Shown piece after piece: positions 1 to 9,195 of a stretch of 64,000 nt of DNA. Source of the stretch: Isoptericola variabilis 225 (GTDB lineage: Bacteria > Actinomycetota > Actinomycetes > Actinomycetales > Cellulomonadaceae); the NCBI RefSeq assembly GCF_000215105.1, contig NC_015588.1:3162001-3226000 (forward strand), in the 5' to 3' direction. Each line of letters opens with the position of its first letter. Position 1 is the stretch's first letter. The translations under genes were made by a program, and so were the position numbers. Under the pieces are notes generated by a model. The model made no database searches. It had not been told where the DNA came from and was given only the letters and a program-made list of their open reading frames with translations.

Positions 1-2
1 GC

Positions 3-710
3 GCCCAGGATGCCCTGGTACTCCGGGTTGGCCTTGTACTGGACGAGGTCGTTAACCGCGTACTGCGTGATCGCGTACTGGCCGGCGAACGCGTTGCCGT
101 CCACGATCTCCTGGTCCGGCGTGACGGCGTCGGCCGAGAAGACCTCCTCGTCGACGATCGGGCCGACCGGCGAGGAGAGGATCTGCGGGAAGATCTGGTC
201 GTTCTCGCTCTTGAGGTGGAACACGACGGTGAGGTCGTCCACGACCTCGACGCTGTCGAGGTTGTACAGCAGCGAGGAGGGGCCGTTCTCGTCGGCGATC
301 GCGACCTGGCGGTCGAACGTGAACTTCACGTCCGAGGCAGTGAGCTCGTTGCCGTTGGCGAAGGTCAGACCCTCCTTGAGGGTCACCGTGTACTCGGTCG
401 GCGCGGTGAACTCGGCCGACTCCGCGATGTCCGGCTCGACCTCCGACGTGCCGTACGGCGAGTTCATGAGGAACGGGTAGACCTGGTTCATCACGGCGAA
501 CGACCCGTTGTCGTACGAGCCGGCCGGGTCCAGGGACGTGATCTGCTCGGTCGTGCCGACGGTCAGCGTGCCCGAGGCGCCGCCGCCTCCGCCGCCGCCC
601 TCGCCCGTGCCCCCGTTGCCCGAGCCGCCACCGCACGCGGCCAGCGCCAGCGCGACCACGGCTGCCCCGGCGGCGGCCACCGGCCGTCGAGCGGATCGGA
701 TTGTCCTCAT
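3..710 (-). CDS. ABC transporter substrate-binding lipoprotein, family 5 (peptide type), C-terminus cut by window edge
   Basis: Predicted extracellular solute-binding lipoprotein of an oligopeptide-type importer (SBP_bac_5). The first ~25 residues form a lipoprotein signal with basic start, Ala/Val core and lipobox ALAAC, then a Gly/Ser linker before the mature domain. Family features include a start of the mature part with LDPAGSYDNGS and an early SDVKFTFDR segment typical of this family. A GGAGGAGAG Shine-Dalgarno lies just before the ATG at 710. About 236 codons are visible; family members are usually 500-600 residues, so the C-terminal part and any permease genes lie outside the window. 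The substrate cannot be told. Confidence 0.9.
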   Translation of the reverse strand, partial: MRTIRSARRPVAAAGAAVVALALAACGGGSGNGGTGEGGGGGGGASGTLTVGTTEQITSLDPAGSYDNGSFAVMNQVYPFLMNSPYGTSEVEPDIAESAEFTAPTEYTVTLKEGLTFANGNELTASDVKFTFDRQVAIADENGPSSLLYNLDSVEVVDDLTVVFHLKSENDQIFPQILSSPVGPIVDEEVFSADAVTPDQEIVDGNAFAGQYAITQYAVNDLVQYKANPEYQGILG

Positions 711-931
711 TGCACTCTCCTCCTCGATGCGGTCCGCGGGATCGCCGTGGACCTGTCCACAATGCGGGCGTTTCTAGCACACCCCGGTGTCGCCCAGGTC
801 ACGCTCGTGGGTCCCGGCGTCCTACTGTGACCGCATCGTGATACCCGCCACAGGGGCCCGGACGGGTGAACGACGCCCGCCACGAGCGAAACGTCGGGCC
901 TGACCAGCCGGTGCGACCTAGACTCGCGGAC

Positions 932-3601
932 ATGTCCGGAGCGAGCGCCGCTGGCCCAGTGCGCGACCCCGCGCACGACCCGGCGCCCCCCACGGGCCCG
1001 CTGCAGGCCCTGCTGGCCGGCGACGCCGCGGCGCAGGAGGAGTCGGCCGCGCTGGTCCGCGTCGTGGACACGCCGGAGTCCCGCGTGCGCCACCCGTCCG
1101 ACCTGCTCGGGATGGTCGTCAGCGCGGTGGGCGTGACGCTCGTGCTGGTGCTCTCGGTCGTCGCGCACGCGACGACGGAGGGCGTCACGCAGGACGTCCA
1201 GGGCTTCAACACGCTGCTCGGGCGGATCCTGTTCGTGCCCGTCCAGCTGCTCGAGGGCCTGGTCGTGCTCTTCGTGCCCGCGGCCGTGCTCATCGAGCTC
1301 GGGGTGCGGCGGCTGGGGCGCCAGGTCGTCGAGTCGATCTGCGCCGCGGCGCTCGGGCTGCTGCTCGGCATCGTCGCGGGCGTGCTGGTGGTGCGGCTCG
1401 GCAGCGACGAGCTCGTGCGCGGCCTGTCGGTGTGGCGCGACGGCGGGTGGCGGCTCACGATCCCGGGCTACGTCGCCGCGATCGCCGGCCTGCTCACGAC
1501 GGCCGGGCCGCGCACCCGACGGCGCACCGTGCGCTGGTCGTGGAACGTGCTGTACCTGGCGCTGTTCATCGTGCTCATCACGGGCCAGGTCGCGCTGCCC
1601 GGCATCCTGGTGGCGCTGCTGCTCGGCCGGCTCGCGGGCCAGGCCGTCCAGTACGTCTCGGGCGTGCGCAGCGAGCGCGCCTACGGCGCCGACCTCGTCG
1701 CGGCCGTCCGCCGGGCGGGCTTCCGCCCGACGGCGCTCGTGCGGGTGCGCGACGTGTCGGCCGCCGCGCAGCCCGAGCCGCTCGACGACGCCGTCACCTC
1801 CTACGACGCCGACGGCGAGGTGGCCGGCCGCACGACGCTCGGCAGCCTGCGCGCCCCCACGGCGCCGCCCCTGGGTCCCGCGCCGGACGCCGCGCCCGCG
1901 GACCCCGCGGCCGTCGCGCTCACGCGCGCGGGCGACAACCGCGTCTACGCGATGTTCGACGACGACGGGGTGCGCCGCGACGTCGTCGTGCTCGACGGCG
2001 ACCGCCAGGTCATGGGCGCCGTGCAGCGCGTCTGGCGTGCGCTGCGGCTGCGCGGCTTCGAGGGCCGCGCCGCGATCTCGCTCAAGGCCGCGGCCGAGCG
2101 CACGGCCCTCCTGTCCTACGCCGCGGCCGCCGCCGGGGTGCGCACGCCGCGCCTGCTCGGCATCGGCGTCGCGGACGACTCCGTGGTCCTCGTGCAGGAG
2201 CACGCGCGCGGGGCCGTGTCCCTGCGCGACCTGCCCGACGACGAGCTCCAGGGCCCCCGCGGGGACGCGGTGCTCGCCCAGGCGTGGGAGCAGCTGCGCC
2301 GCGCGCACGCCGCCGGGGTCACGCACCACGCCCTGACGCCAGACGTCGTGCTCGTGAGCCGCGACGGCCGCGGCGACCCGCACGTGTGGCTCACCGGCTG
2401 GGAGCAGGGCGAGATCGCCTCGGGCGCGCTCTCGCGCCGCATGGACCTGACGCAGATGCTCGCGCTCCTCGCGCTGCGCGTGGGGCCGCGGCGCGCGATC
2501 GCGTCGGCCGTGCGCGCGCTGCCCGACGAGGACATCGCCGCGATCGGCCCGCTGCTGCAGTCGATCGCGCTGCCGACCGCCACGCGCGTCGAGGTCAGGC
2601 GCGATCGCGGCCTGCTCGACGAGCTGCGCGCCGCGCTCGTCGAGCGGCTGCCGCAGGCCGACGTGCAGCCCCAGAACATCACGCGCTTCGGCGCCCGCAC
2701 CGTCGTCATGGTCACGCTGACGATCGTCGCGATCGCCGTCGTCGTCACGACCATGAACTTCGAGGAGATCGCGGAGGCGGTCAGCACGGCGAACCCGTGG
2801 TGGGTCGGCATCGCGTTCGCGCTCGGCGCGATCACGTGGCTCGGGGCGGCGCTGACCTTCGTGGCGTTCTCGCCCGAGCGTCTGCCGCTGTGGCGCGCGA
2901 CCCTCACCCAGATGGCGGGCTCGTTCGTCGCGCTCGCCGCACCCGCGGGCATCGGCCCGGCCGCCCTCAACCTGCGCATGCTCACGCGCCGCGGCGTGAC
3001 CACGCCCATGGCCGTCGCGACCGTCGGGCTGGTGCAGGTGTCGCAGTTCGTCGTGACGGTGCTGCTGCTCGTCGTGCTGTCGATCTTCACGGGGTCGGGC
3101 GGCATCGTCGAGCTCCCGTCCACGACGGTGCTCCTGGCGATCACCGGCGTCGCGCTCGTGATCGTCGCGGTCCTGCTCGTGCCGCCCGCACGGCGGTGGG
3201 CGTGGAACCGGGCCAGCCCGATCCTCGAGCAGGTGTGGCCGCGCCTGTCGCAGATGCTCGGCCAGCCGACGCGCCTCGCGCTCGGCCTCGGCGGCAACGT
3301 CGTCATGACCCTCGGCTACGTGCTGGCGTTCGACGCCGCGCTCGCCGCGTTCGGGCGGTCGCTGTCGCTCGTCGACGTCGCGGTCATCTACCTCGTGGGC
3401 AACGCGCTCGGCGCGATGATGCCGACCCCGGGCGGCCTGGGCGGTGTCGAGGGGGCGCTCACGGCCGGCCTCACCGCGGCCGGCATCCCGGCGTCGATCG
3501 CGTTCTCCGTGACGATCCTGTACCGCCTGGTGACGTACTGGGGCCGGGTCCCGATCGGCTGGGTCGCGATGCGCCACCTCGAGCGCAAGGGCGACCTGTA
3601 G
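932..3601 (+). CDS. Membrane protein: kinase-like domain fused to LPG-synthase/flippase-type transmembrane domain
   Basis: 889-residue membrane protein in three parts: an N-terminal block of hydrophobic helices (about residues 55-240), a soluble kinase-fold region (about 330-585), and a C-terminal eight-helix block (about 590-885) matching the lysylphosphatidylglycerol synthase transmembrane family (PF03706), including the PTPGGLGGVEGAL signature near the end. That family flips or moves lipids across the membrane. In the kinase-like part a Lys-containing segment (ISLKAAAE) remains, but the catalytic loop reads THHALTPDVV, lacking the expected Asp, and the DFG site is LTGW, so it is probably a pseudokinase. 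The ATG at 932 was chosen over the GTG at 866 because TAGACT at 919-924 sits 7 nt upstream, the leaderless pattern seen across the window. Substrate unknown. Confidence 0.85.
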   Translation: MSGASAAGPVRDPAHDPAPPTGPLQALLAGDAAAQEESAALVRVVDTPESRVRHPSDLLGMVVSAVGVTLVLVLSVVAHATTEGVTQDVQGFNTLLGRILFVPVQLLEGLVVLFVPAAVLIELGVRRLGRQVVESICAAALGLLLGIVAGVLVVRLGSDELVRGLSVWRDGGWRLTIPGYVAAIAGLLTTAGPRTRRRTVRWSWNVLYLALFIVLITGQVALPGILVALLLGRLAGQAVQYVSGVRSERAYGADLVAAVRRAGFRPTALVRVRDVSAAAQPEPLDDAVTSYDADGEVAGRTTLGSLRAPTAPPLGPAPDAAPADPAAVALTRAGDNRVYAMFDDDGVRRDVVVLDGDRQVMGAVQRVWRALRLRGFEGRAAISLKAAAERTALLSYAAAAAGVRTPRLLGIGVADDSVVLVQEHARGAVSLRDLPDDELQGPRGDAVLAQAWEQLRRAHAAGVTHHALTPDVVLVSRDGRGDPHVWLTGWEQGEIASGALSRRMDLTQMLALLALRVGPRRAIASAVRALPDEDIAAIGPLLQSIALPTATRVEVRRDRGLLDELRAALVERLPQADVQPQNITRFGARTVVMVTLTIVAIAVVVTTMNFEEIAEAVSTANPWWVGIAFALGAITWLGAALTFVAFSPERLPLWRATLTQMAGSFVALAAPAGIGPAALNLRMLTRRGVTTPMAVATVGLVQVSQFVVTVLLLVVLSIFTGSGGIVELPSTTVLLAITGVALVIVAVLLVPPARRWAWNRASPILEQVWPRLSQMLGQPTRLALGLGGNVVMTLGYVLAFDAALAAFGRSLSLVDVAVIYLVGNALGAMMPTPGGLGGVEGALTAGLTAAGIPASIAFSVTILYRLVTYWGRVPIGWVAMRHLERKGDL

Positions 3602-3620
3602 CGCAGCCGGCTCCGACGAC

Positions 3621-3659
3621 GAGGGCCCGCCGCTCGCGCACGGCGAGCGGCGGGCCCTC
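3621..3659. terminator. Bidirectional intrinsic-type terminator hairpin
   Basis: A perfect 17-bp inverted repeat (3621-3637 with 3643-3659) with a 5-nt loop lies between the convergent flippase and HU genes. It is GC-only and has no T-tract, as is common for actinobacterial terminators, and could serve both strands. Confidence 0.75.
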
Positions 3660-3690
3660 GGGACGCCGACCTGCGCAGGTCAGCGGCAGA

Positions 3691-3975
3691 TCACTTGGCG
3701 GCGACGGCCTTCTTGAGGAGCGAGCCCGCGCTGATCTTGACGCCGTGACCGGCCGGGATCGAGATCTCCTCGCCCGTGCGCGGGTTGCGACCCGTGCGGG
3801 CGGCACGCTCGACACGCTCGACGGACAGCAGGCCCGTGACCTTGACCGCCTCGCCCTTGCCGAGGGACTCGATCAGGACCTCCTGGAACGCGTTGAGGGC
3901 GCTCTCCGCGTCCGCCTTGCTGAGGCCGGACTTGGCAGCGATGGCCGAGACGAGCTCGGACTTGTTCAGCGACAT
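3691..3975 (-). CDS. hup: HU family DNA-binding protein
   Basis: 94-residue nucleoid protein that bends DNA as a dimer. The sequence starts MSLNKSELVSAIA, contains the RTGRNPRTGEEI beta-arm region of HU/IHF proteins at about residues 60-72, and ends in the usual basic KKAVAAK. It lacks the long Lys/Ala/Pro tail of mycobacterial HupB and so resembles the short form. The ATG at 3975 is preceded by AGAAGG at good spacing; the upstream in-frame ATG at 4005 would add ten non-conserved residues. It converges on the flippase gene across a strong terminator. Confidence 0.97.
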   Translation of the reverse strand: MSLNKSELVSAIAAKSGLSKADAESALNAFQEVLIESLGKGEAVKVTGLLSVERVERAARTGRNPRTGEEISIPAGHGVKISAGSLLKKAVAAK

Positions 3976-4199
3976 GCGAATCCCTTCTGACGGTTCACGA
4001 CGCACGGGACCCGCGCGTCGTCACGTTCTCAGTCTGACCGGCGGCAGGCCGGAAGACCGGGAACACACTAAGGAACATCCGCGGTTTCATGCGACTTTTC
4101 GCCCCGCGCGGCGCCCAGAACCACCCGCTCGGCGCCCGCCGGCCCCGGCCGGGCACGCCGCGGCTAGGCTGGCGCGGACCCGACGCGAGGAGGACCGTC

Positions 4200-4748
4200 A
4201 TGACGCAGCCCCCGGACGAGGTCGTGCTGCTCGCCGACGACGGCACGCCCGTCGGCACGGCGCCGCGCGCGACCGTGCACCACGAGGACACGCCGCTGCA
4301 CCTCGCGTTCTCGTGCTACCTCCTCGACGACGACGGCCGCGTGCTCCTGACCCGCCGCGCGCTCGTCAAGCGCGCCTGGCCTGGCGTGTGGACGAACGCG
4401 TTCTGCGGCCACCCGCGCCCCGGCGAGACGTTCGAGGACGCGATCCACCGCTACGCGCGGCACGAGCTGGGCACGACCGTGACGGGCCTGCGGCCCCTGC
4501 TGCCGGACTTCCGCTACCGCGCGGTCGACGCGAGCGGCGTCGTCGAGAACGAGGTGTGCCCCGTCTACGTCGCGCGCGTCGGGGGCCCGCTCGAGCCGAA
4601 CCCCGACGAGGTCATGGACCACCGGTGGGTCGGCGCCGACGAGATGGTCGACGCCGTCGCGCGCGTGCCGTGGGCGCTCAGCCCGTGGATGGTGCTGCAG
4701 GTGGGCCGGTTCGACGCCGCGACGCTGCGCGCGGCGCTCGAGGCCTGA
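4200..4748 (+). CDS. idi: Isopentenyl-diphosphate delta-isomerase, type I
   Basis: 182-residue Nudix-fold enzyme interconverting isopentenyl and dimethylallyl diphosphate in isoprenoid synthesis. The catalytic Cys is in NAFCGHP (Cys69), followed by PRPGET and the degenerate Nudix helix (FEDAIHRYARHELG); the second active-site Glu lies in ENEVCPVY (about residue 116). Length is normal for the bacterial enzyme. The ATG is preceded by GAGGAGGA at 4187-4194, and a -10-like TAGGCT lies at 4165-4170. Upstream in-frame starts lack a ribosome site. An MFS transporter gene follows on the same strand. Confidence 0.96.
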   Translation: MTQPPDEVVLLADDGTPVGTAPRATVHHEDTPLHLAFSCYLLDDDGRVLLTRRALVKRAWPGVWTNAFCGHPRPGETFEDAIHRYARHELGTTVTGLRPLLPDFRYRAVDASGVVENEVCPVYVARVGGPLEPNPDEVMDHRWVGADEMVDAVARVPWALSPWMVLQVGRFDAATLRAALEA

Positions 4749-4842
4749 GCGCGCGGCTCCGGTCCCGGCACCGGTGAGTTCGACGCCCCGCGGGCGTCTG
4801 GAGTGGAGGACGGCGACGGCCGTCAGGACGGGAGGGCGCGGG

Positions 4843-6159
4843 GTGGGACGGCAGCAGCAGGAGACGCTCGGCGTGCGTCCGCGCGCGGCCCGGGAGCCCT
4901 CGCGGCGACGGCGCAACGTGGCGGCGCTCGTGGCGAGCAACGCGCTCGCGGGCGTCGGCGTCGCCGTCGGCGCCGCGGTGAGCGCGCTGCTCACCGAGCG
5001 GCTGGGCGGCACGTCGGTCGCGGGCGTGGCGCAGGCCGTCGGCGTCCTCGCGGCGGCGGTCGCGGCCATCCCGCTCGCCCGGCTCGCCGCGCGCCGCGGT
5101 CGGCGCACGGCCCTGGGCCTCGGCTACGGGGCCGCCGCGGTGGGCGCGCTCGTCATCGTGCTCTCCGCGGTGCTCGGGTCGCTCCTGGTCCAGCTCGCCG
5201 GCATCGCGCTGTTCGGCCTGGCGAACGCCGCGACGCTGCAGTCGCGGTTCGCGGCGGCCGACGACGCGCCCGCCGAGACGCGCGGGCGCACCATGTCCGT
5301 GGTCGTCTGGGCCACGACCGTCGGGTCGGTGCTCGGGCCGAACCTCAGCGCACCCGGCGACGCGCTGGGGCGCCGCCTGGGCGTCCCCGAGCTGGCGGGA
5401 CCATTCCTGCTCGCGCTCGTCGCGCTGCTCGCGGCCGCCGCGGTCGTCGCCGCGCTCTACCGGGGCCCGGCGCGCGCCGACGCGCCGGACCCCGCGGTCG
5501 CCGTCGTGCCCGCGACGTCACGGCAGGCGATCGGCTGGGCCCGGCGGCACCCGGTCACGCGGTTCGCCCTCGTCATGCCCGCGTGCGCGCACGCCGTGAT
5601 GATCGTCGTCATGGTCATGACCCCGCTGCACATGCAGCACGAGGGCATGACGCTCGAGCTCGTCGGGCTGGTCATCAGCCTGCACATCCTCGGGATGTTC
5701 GCGCTGAGCCCGGTGTTCGGGTGGCTCGCGGACCGGGTCGGCGGCGTGCGGACGGCGGCGGTCGGCACCGGGCTGCTCGCCGTCGCGCTCGCCCTGGGCG
5801 CAACGGCGGCGCTCGCCGACGGCGGTGCGGCCGGCGCCCACGCCGGGCACGCGGCGGACGGCGGCGCGCCGACCGAGGTCCTCACCGCGGTGGCGCTGCT
5901 CGTCCTCGGGCTCGGGTGGTCGGCGAGCGTCATCGGGGCCTCGGCGCTGCTCGCGTCGGTCGTCGAGCCGCACGTGCGCGTGCCCCTGCAGGGCGTCTCC
6001 GACGCGGCGATGAACTACGCGGGTGCGGCCGCCGCGGCGGCCGCGGGGACGGTGCTCGCGTGGGGCGGCTTCGGGGCGGTCAACGGCGTCGCCGCCCTCG
6101 TGCTCCTGCCCGCGCTCGCGATGCTCCTGCTCGCCCGCCGGAGCGCCGCCGCCGGGTGA
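4843..6159 (+). CDS. MFS transporter
   Basis: About 438-residue membrane protein with roughly twelve hydrophobic segments and the MFS inter-helix loop ARLAARRGRRTALG after helix 2. A second such loop, GWLADRVGGVRTA, follows helix 8, as expected of two six-helix halves. Conserved small-residue packing (GLANAATLQSRFAAAD) resembles drug/metabolite antiporters of this superfamily. The GTG at 4843 has GGAGGG at 4831-4836; an earlier GTG at 4774 would add 23 residues without a ribosome site, so the start is uncertain. A His/Gly-rich stretch (AGAHAGHAADGG) lies between two late helices. Substrate unknown. Confidence 0.85.
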   Translation: MGRQQQETLGVRPRAAREPSRRRRNVAALVASNALAGVGVAVGAAVSALLTERLGGTSVAGVAQAVGVLAAAVAAIPLARLAARRGRRTALGLGYGAAAVGALVIVLSAVLGSLLVQLAGIALFGLANAATLQSRFAAADDAPAETRGRTMSVVVWATTVGSVLGPNLSAPGDALGRRLGVPELAGPFLLALVALLAAAAVVAALYRGPARADAPDPAVAVVPATSRQAIGWARRHPVTRFALVMPACAHAVMIVVMVMTPLHMQHEGMTLELVGLVISLHILGMFALSPVFGWLADRVGGVRTAAVGTGLLAVALALGATAALADGGAAGAHAGHAADGGAPTEVLTAVALLVLGLGWSASVIGASALLASVVEPHVRVPLQGVSDAAMNYAGAAAAAAAGTVLAWGGFGAVNGVAALVLLPALAMLLLARRSAAAG

Positions 6160-6165
6160 GCCGGG

Positions 6166-6870
6166 TCAGTCCTGGCCGGCGGGGCCGTCGCCGCGGTGCA
6201 GCCGGCTGCGCGTGCGCCAGATCGCGGCCGCCGCGACGGCGACGATCGCGAGCAGGGCTAGCGCGAAGAGCCACGGCATCCCCGCGCCCTCGTCGGCCGC
6301 GTCCTCCGCCGCGGCCTCCGTCGGCTCGGCGGCCGGCTCGCTCGTCGCGGCCGTGTCGGCCGGCTCCTGCGTCGGCTCGGCCTCCTCGGTGGGCGACGCC
6401 GCGGGCTCCGGCTGCTCGGCGACGGTGAAGCCGTACGTGCCCTCGATGGGGTGCCCGTCGGACGACGCGACGCGCCAGGCCACCTCGTACGCGCCGCCCG
6501 GCAGGTCGGCGGGAAGCGTCGCGCGCACCTCCGGCCCGTCGACGGTCACCTCGGTGTCGACCTGCCCCTTGGGCGTGGTCACGACGACCTGGGTGCCCGT
6601 GTCGAGCACGGTGCCGCTGTACGTGAGGACGATCTGGACCGGCGGCGCGGTGAGCTGCGCGTCGGCCGGCGGGTCGGAGGCCTCGAGCCGGTCGTGCGCC
6701 GCGGCGGCCCCCGCCGTCACGACCCCGAGCGCGAGGCCCAGCAGCGTCACCGCGAGCGCCAGCAGCACGGCGACCGCGGCGCGCGCGCGGCCCCCGAGGA
6801 CGGCGCGCGGCGCGACGGCGGCGCGGACGGACGGGGACGGGGTGCGGTTGCTCAGGGCGGTCGTCGGCAC
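6166..6870 (-). CDS. CopC domain-containing copper-binding-type secreted protein, membrane anchored
   Basis: 234 residues: a long N-terminal signal ending in AAAA|HDRL, a CopC-like beta-barrel (about 58-150), an acidic Pro/Ala/Thr/Glu spacer, and one C-terminal helix followed by a basic tail. The His directly after the predicted cleavage site and the DGHP motif are the usual Cu(II) ligands of CopC proteins, so copper binding outside the membrane is likely. No CopD partner is adjacent. The GTG start at 6870 lies 6 nt after TATGGT (6882-6877, minus strand), which suggests a leaderless transcript divergent from the NAD synthetase gene. Confidence 0.88.
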   Translation of the reverse strand: MPTTALSNRTPSPSVRAAVAPRAVLGGRARAAVAVLLALAVTLLGLALGVVTAGAAAAHDRLEASDPPADAQLTAPPVQIVLTYSGTVLDTGTQVVVTTPKGQVDTEVTVDGPEVRATLPADLPGGAYEVAWRVASSDGHPIEGTYGFTVAEQPEPAASPTEEAEPTQEPADTAATSEPAAEPTEAAAEDAADEGAGMPWLFALALLAIVAVAAAAIWRTRSRLHRGDGPAGQD

Positions 6871-6979
6871 GAGGCGACCATAGACCCCGCGCGGTGCCGC
6901 GCCAAGACCGGCCGGGCGACGTCGGGCACGGCCGCACGGCCCGGCGGGCGGGCCGGGCGGTCGTTCCTAGACTCGGGGC

Positions 6980-9031
6980 GTGGACTTCTACTCCGCGTAC
7001 GCCCACGGCTTCGCCCGGGTGGCCGCCTGCACCGTGCCCGTGTCCGTCGCCGACCCGCGGGCCAACGCCGCCACGATCCTCGCCGAGGCGCGGGCGTGCC
7101 ACGACGACGGCGTCGCCGTCGCGGTGTTCCCCGAGCTGAGCGTGTCGGGCTACGCGCTCGACGACCTGCACCTGCAGGACACCCTGCTCGAGGCGACCTA
7201 CGACGCGCTCGACGAGATCGTCGCCGCGAGCGCCACGCTGCGCCCGCTGCTCGTGGTCGGGGCACCGGTCGAGGTCGGCAACCGGGTGCTCAACTGCGCG
7301 GTCGTCGTGCAGGGTGGCCGCGTGCTCGGCGTGGCGCCGAAGTCCTACCTGCCGAACTACCGCGAGTTCTACGAGAAGCGGTGGTTCGCGCCCGGCGACG
7401 ACCGGCGCGGCAGCACCGTCACGCTGCCGTTCGGGGACGCCGAGGACGTGCCGTTCGGGCCCGACCTCCTCTTCGCGGCCGACGACGTCGCGGGCCTCAC
7501 CGTGCACGTCGAGGTGTGCGAGGACATGTGGGTCCCCGTCCCGCCGTCGGCCGAGGCGGCGCTCGCGGGGGCGACCGTGCTGCTCAACCTCTCGGCGAGC
7601 CCCATCACCGTGGCGCGGGCCGAGGACCGGCGGCTCATGGTCCGCTCGGCGTCCGCGCGCTGCCTCGCCGCGTACCTGTACGCCGCCGCGGCGCAGGGCG
7701 AGTCGACGACGGACCTGTCGTGGGACGGGCAGACGCTCGTCTACGAGGCCGGCGACCTGCTCGCCGAGACCGAGCGCTTCCCCGACGGCCCGCGGCGCGC
7801 GGTGGCCGACATCGACCTCGACCGGCTGCGCCAGGAGCGGCTGCGGATGGGGTCGTTCGACGACAACCGGCGCACCCTCGCGGACCGGGTCGGCGCCTTC
7901 CGCACGATCCGCTGGACGGTGCGCCCGCCGTCGGGCGACATCGGGCTGCGACGCAAGGTCGACCGCTTCCCGTTCGTGCCGGACGACCCCGAGCGGCTCG
8001 CGCTCGACTGCTACGAGGCGTACAACATCCAGGTCACCGGCCTGGAGAAGCGCCTGGACGCGATCGGGCACCCCAAGGTCGTCATCGGCGTCTCGGGCGG
8101 CCTCGACTCGACCCACGCGCTCATCGTGGCCGCGAGGGCGATGGACCGCCTGGGCCGGCCCCGCAGCGACGTCCACGCGTTCACGATGCCGGGGTTCGCG
8201 ACGTCGTCGGAGACCAAGGAGCGCGCCACGCGGCTGGCCCGCTCGCTCGGCGTGACCTTCGAGGAGCTCGACATCCGGCCCGCGGCCGAGCAGATGCTGC
8301 GCGACCTCGGCCACCCGTACGGCGAGGGCGAGAAGGTCTACGACGTCACGTTCGAGAACGTGCAGGCGGGGCTGCGGACCGACTACCTGTTCCGGCTCGC
8401 CAACCACCGCGGCGGCATCGTGCTCGGCACGGGCGACCTCAGCGAGCTCGCGCTCGGCTGGTGCACGTACGGCGTCGGCGACCAGATGTCGCACTACGCG
8501 GTCAACACGGGCGTGCCCAAGACGCTCATCCAGCACCTCATCCGCTGGGTCGCGGACTCGGGGCAGTTCGACGCCGGGACGAACGACGTGCTGCGCGAGA
8601 TCCTCGCGCAGGAGATCACGCCGGAGCTCGTGCCGACCGAGGAGGGCGCGGTCCCGCAGTCGACCGAGGCGTCCGTCGGCCCGTACGCGCTGCAGGACTT
8701 CTCGCTGTTCTGGACGCTGCGGTTCGGGTTCCGGCCGTCGAAGATCGCGTTCCTCGCCTGGCACGCCTGGCGCGACGCGACGGCCGGCGAGTGGCCGCCG
8801 AACTTCCCGCACGACGAGCGGTCGGCCTACGACCTGGCGACGATCCGACGGTGGCTCGGCGTGTTCGTGCGGCGGTTCTTCGCCTCGCAGTTCAAGCGGT
8901 CCGCGCTGCCCAACGGGCCCAAGGTCTCGCACGGGGGCACGATGTCGCCGCGCGGGGACTGGCGGATGCCGTCGGACGCGTCCGCCGCGGCGTGGCTCGC
9001 CGAGCTGGAGGCGAACGTCCCGGCACAGTGA
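6980..9031 (+). CDS. nadE: NAD+ synthase, glutamine-hydrolysing
   Basis: 683-residue two-domain enzyme making NAD from nicotinate adenine dinucleotide, ATP and glutamine. The N-terminal nitrilase-type glutaminase shows the full triad: Glu52 (FPELSVSGY), Lys121 (PKSYLPNYREF) and Cys180 (EVCEDMW). The synthetase domain has the ATP-pyrophosphatase loop SGGLDS at 372-377. Length matches the actinobacterial form. The GTG at 6980 is 6 nt after TAGACT (6968-6973), so the mRNA is probably leaderless. The gene runs away from the CopC gene and is followed by the structured leader of the CorC cluster. Confidence 0.97.
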   Translation: MDFYSAYAHGFARVAACTVPVSVADPRANAATILAEARACHDDGVAVAVFPELSVSGYALDDLHLQDTLLEATYDALDEIVAASATLRPLLVVGAPVEVGNRVLNCAVVVQGGRVLGVAPKSYLPNYREFYEKRWFAPGDDRRGSTVTLPFGDAEDVPFGPDLLFAADDVAGLTVHVEVCEDMWVPVPPSAEAALAGATVLLNLSASPITVARAEDRRLMVRSASARCLAAYLYAAAAQGESTTDLSWDGQTLVYEAGDLLAETERFPDGPRRAVADIDLDRLRQERLRMGSFDDNRRTLADRVGAFRTIRWTVRPPSGDIGLRRKVDRFPFVPDDPERLALDCYEAYNIQVTGLEKRLDAIGHPKVVIGVSGGLDSTHALIVAARAMDRLGRPRSDVHAFTMPGFATSSETKERATRLARSLGVTFEELDIRPAAEQMLRDLGHPYGEGEKVYDVTFENVQAGLRTDYLFRLANHRGGIVLGTGDLSELALGWCTYGVGDQMSHYAVNTGVPKTLIQHLIRWVADSGQFDAGTNDVLREILAQEITPELVPTEEGAVPQSTEASVGPYALQDFSLFWTLRFGFRPSKIAFLAWHAWRDATAGEWPPNFPHDERSAYDLATIRRWLGVFVRRFFASQFKRSALPNGPKVSHGGTMSPRGDWRMPSDASAAAWLAELEANVPAQ

Positions 9032-9120
9032 GAACGGGCACAGCGAGAAGATCGGGAACTCCCCGCGCGCACGCAGCGTTGAGTCCGTCGGCACCGTCCG
9101 CGAACCCCCGGAAAGGCAAT

Positions 9121-9195
9121 GGACAGCGACAGTAGTCCGAGCACCCAGGCCGACGACCACCTCCAGAGGAGGTGGGACCGATGACCTGGGTGCTC
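9121..9195 (+). promoter_or_regulatory. Structured 5' leader sequestering the Shine-Dalgarno and start of the CorC cluster
   Basis: Three helices can form. A 4-bp hairpin pairs 9121-9124 with 9135-9138. An outer 11-bp perfect helix pairs 9139-9149 with 9185-9195, that is, with codons 2-5 of the gene. Nested inside it, an 8-bp perfect hairpin (9157-9164 with 9168-9175, loop AGA) contains the whole AGGAGGT ribosome site, and the ATG at 9181 lies in the internal loop. Such nesting fits translational control by a riboswitch-like or thermosensor-like RNA. The gene family suggests a metal signal, but no known riboswitch class was recognised with confidence. Confidence 0.55.

Noticed and set aside
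707..3577. 956-residue frame antisense to the flippase gene
   Set aside because: Arg/His/Asp-rich shadow frame typical of high-GC DNA; no motifs and covered by the real gene.
9090..9180. Canonical M-box (ykoK) riboswitch
   Set aside because: Only short stretches resemble the consensus; the class cannot be claimed, although the structure is real.
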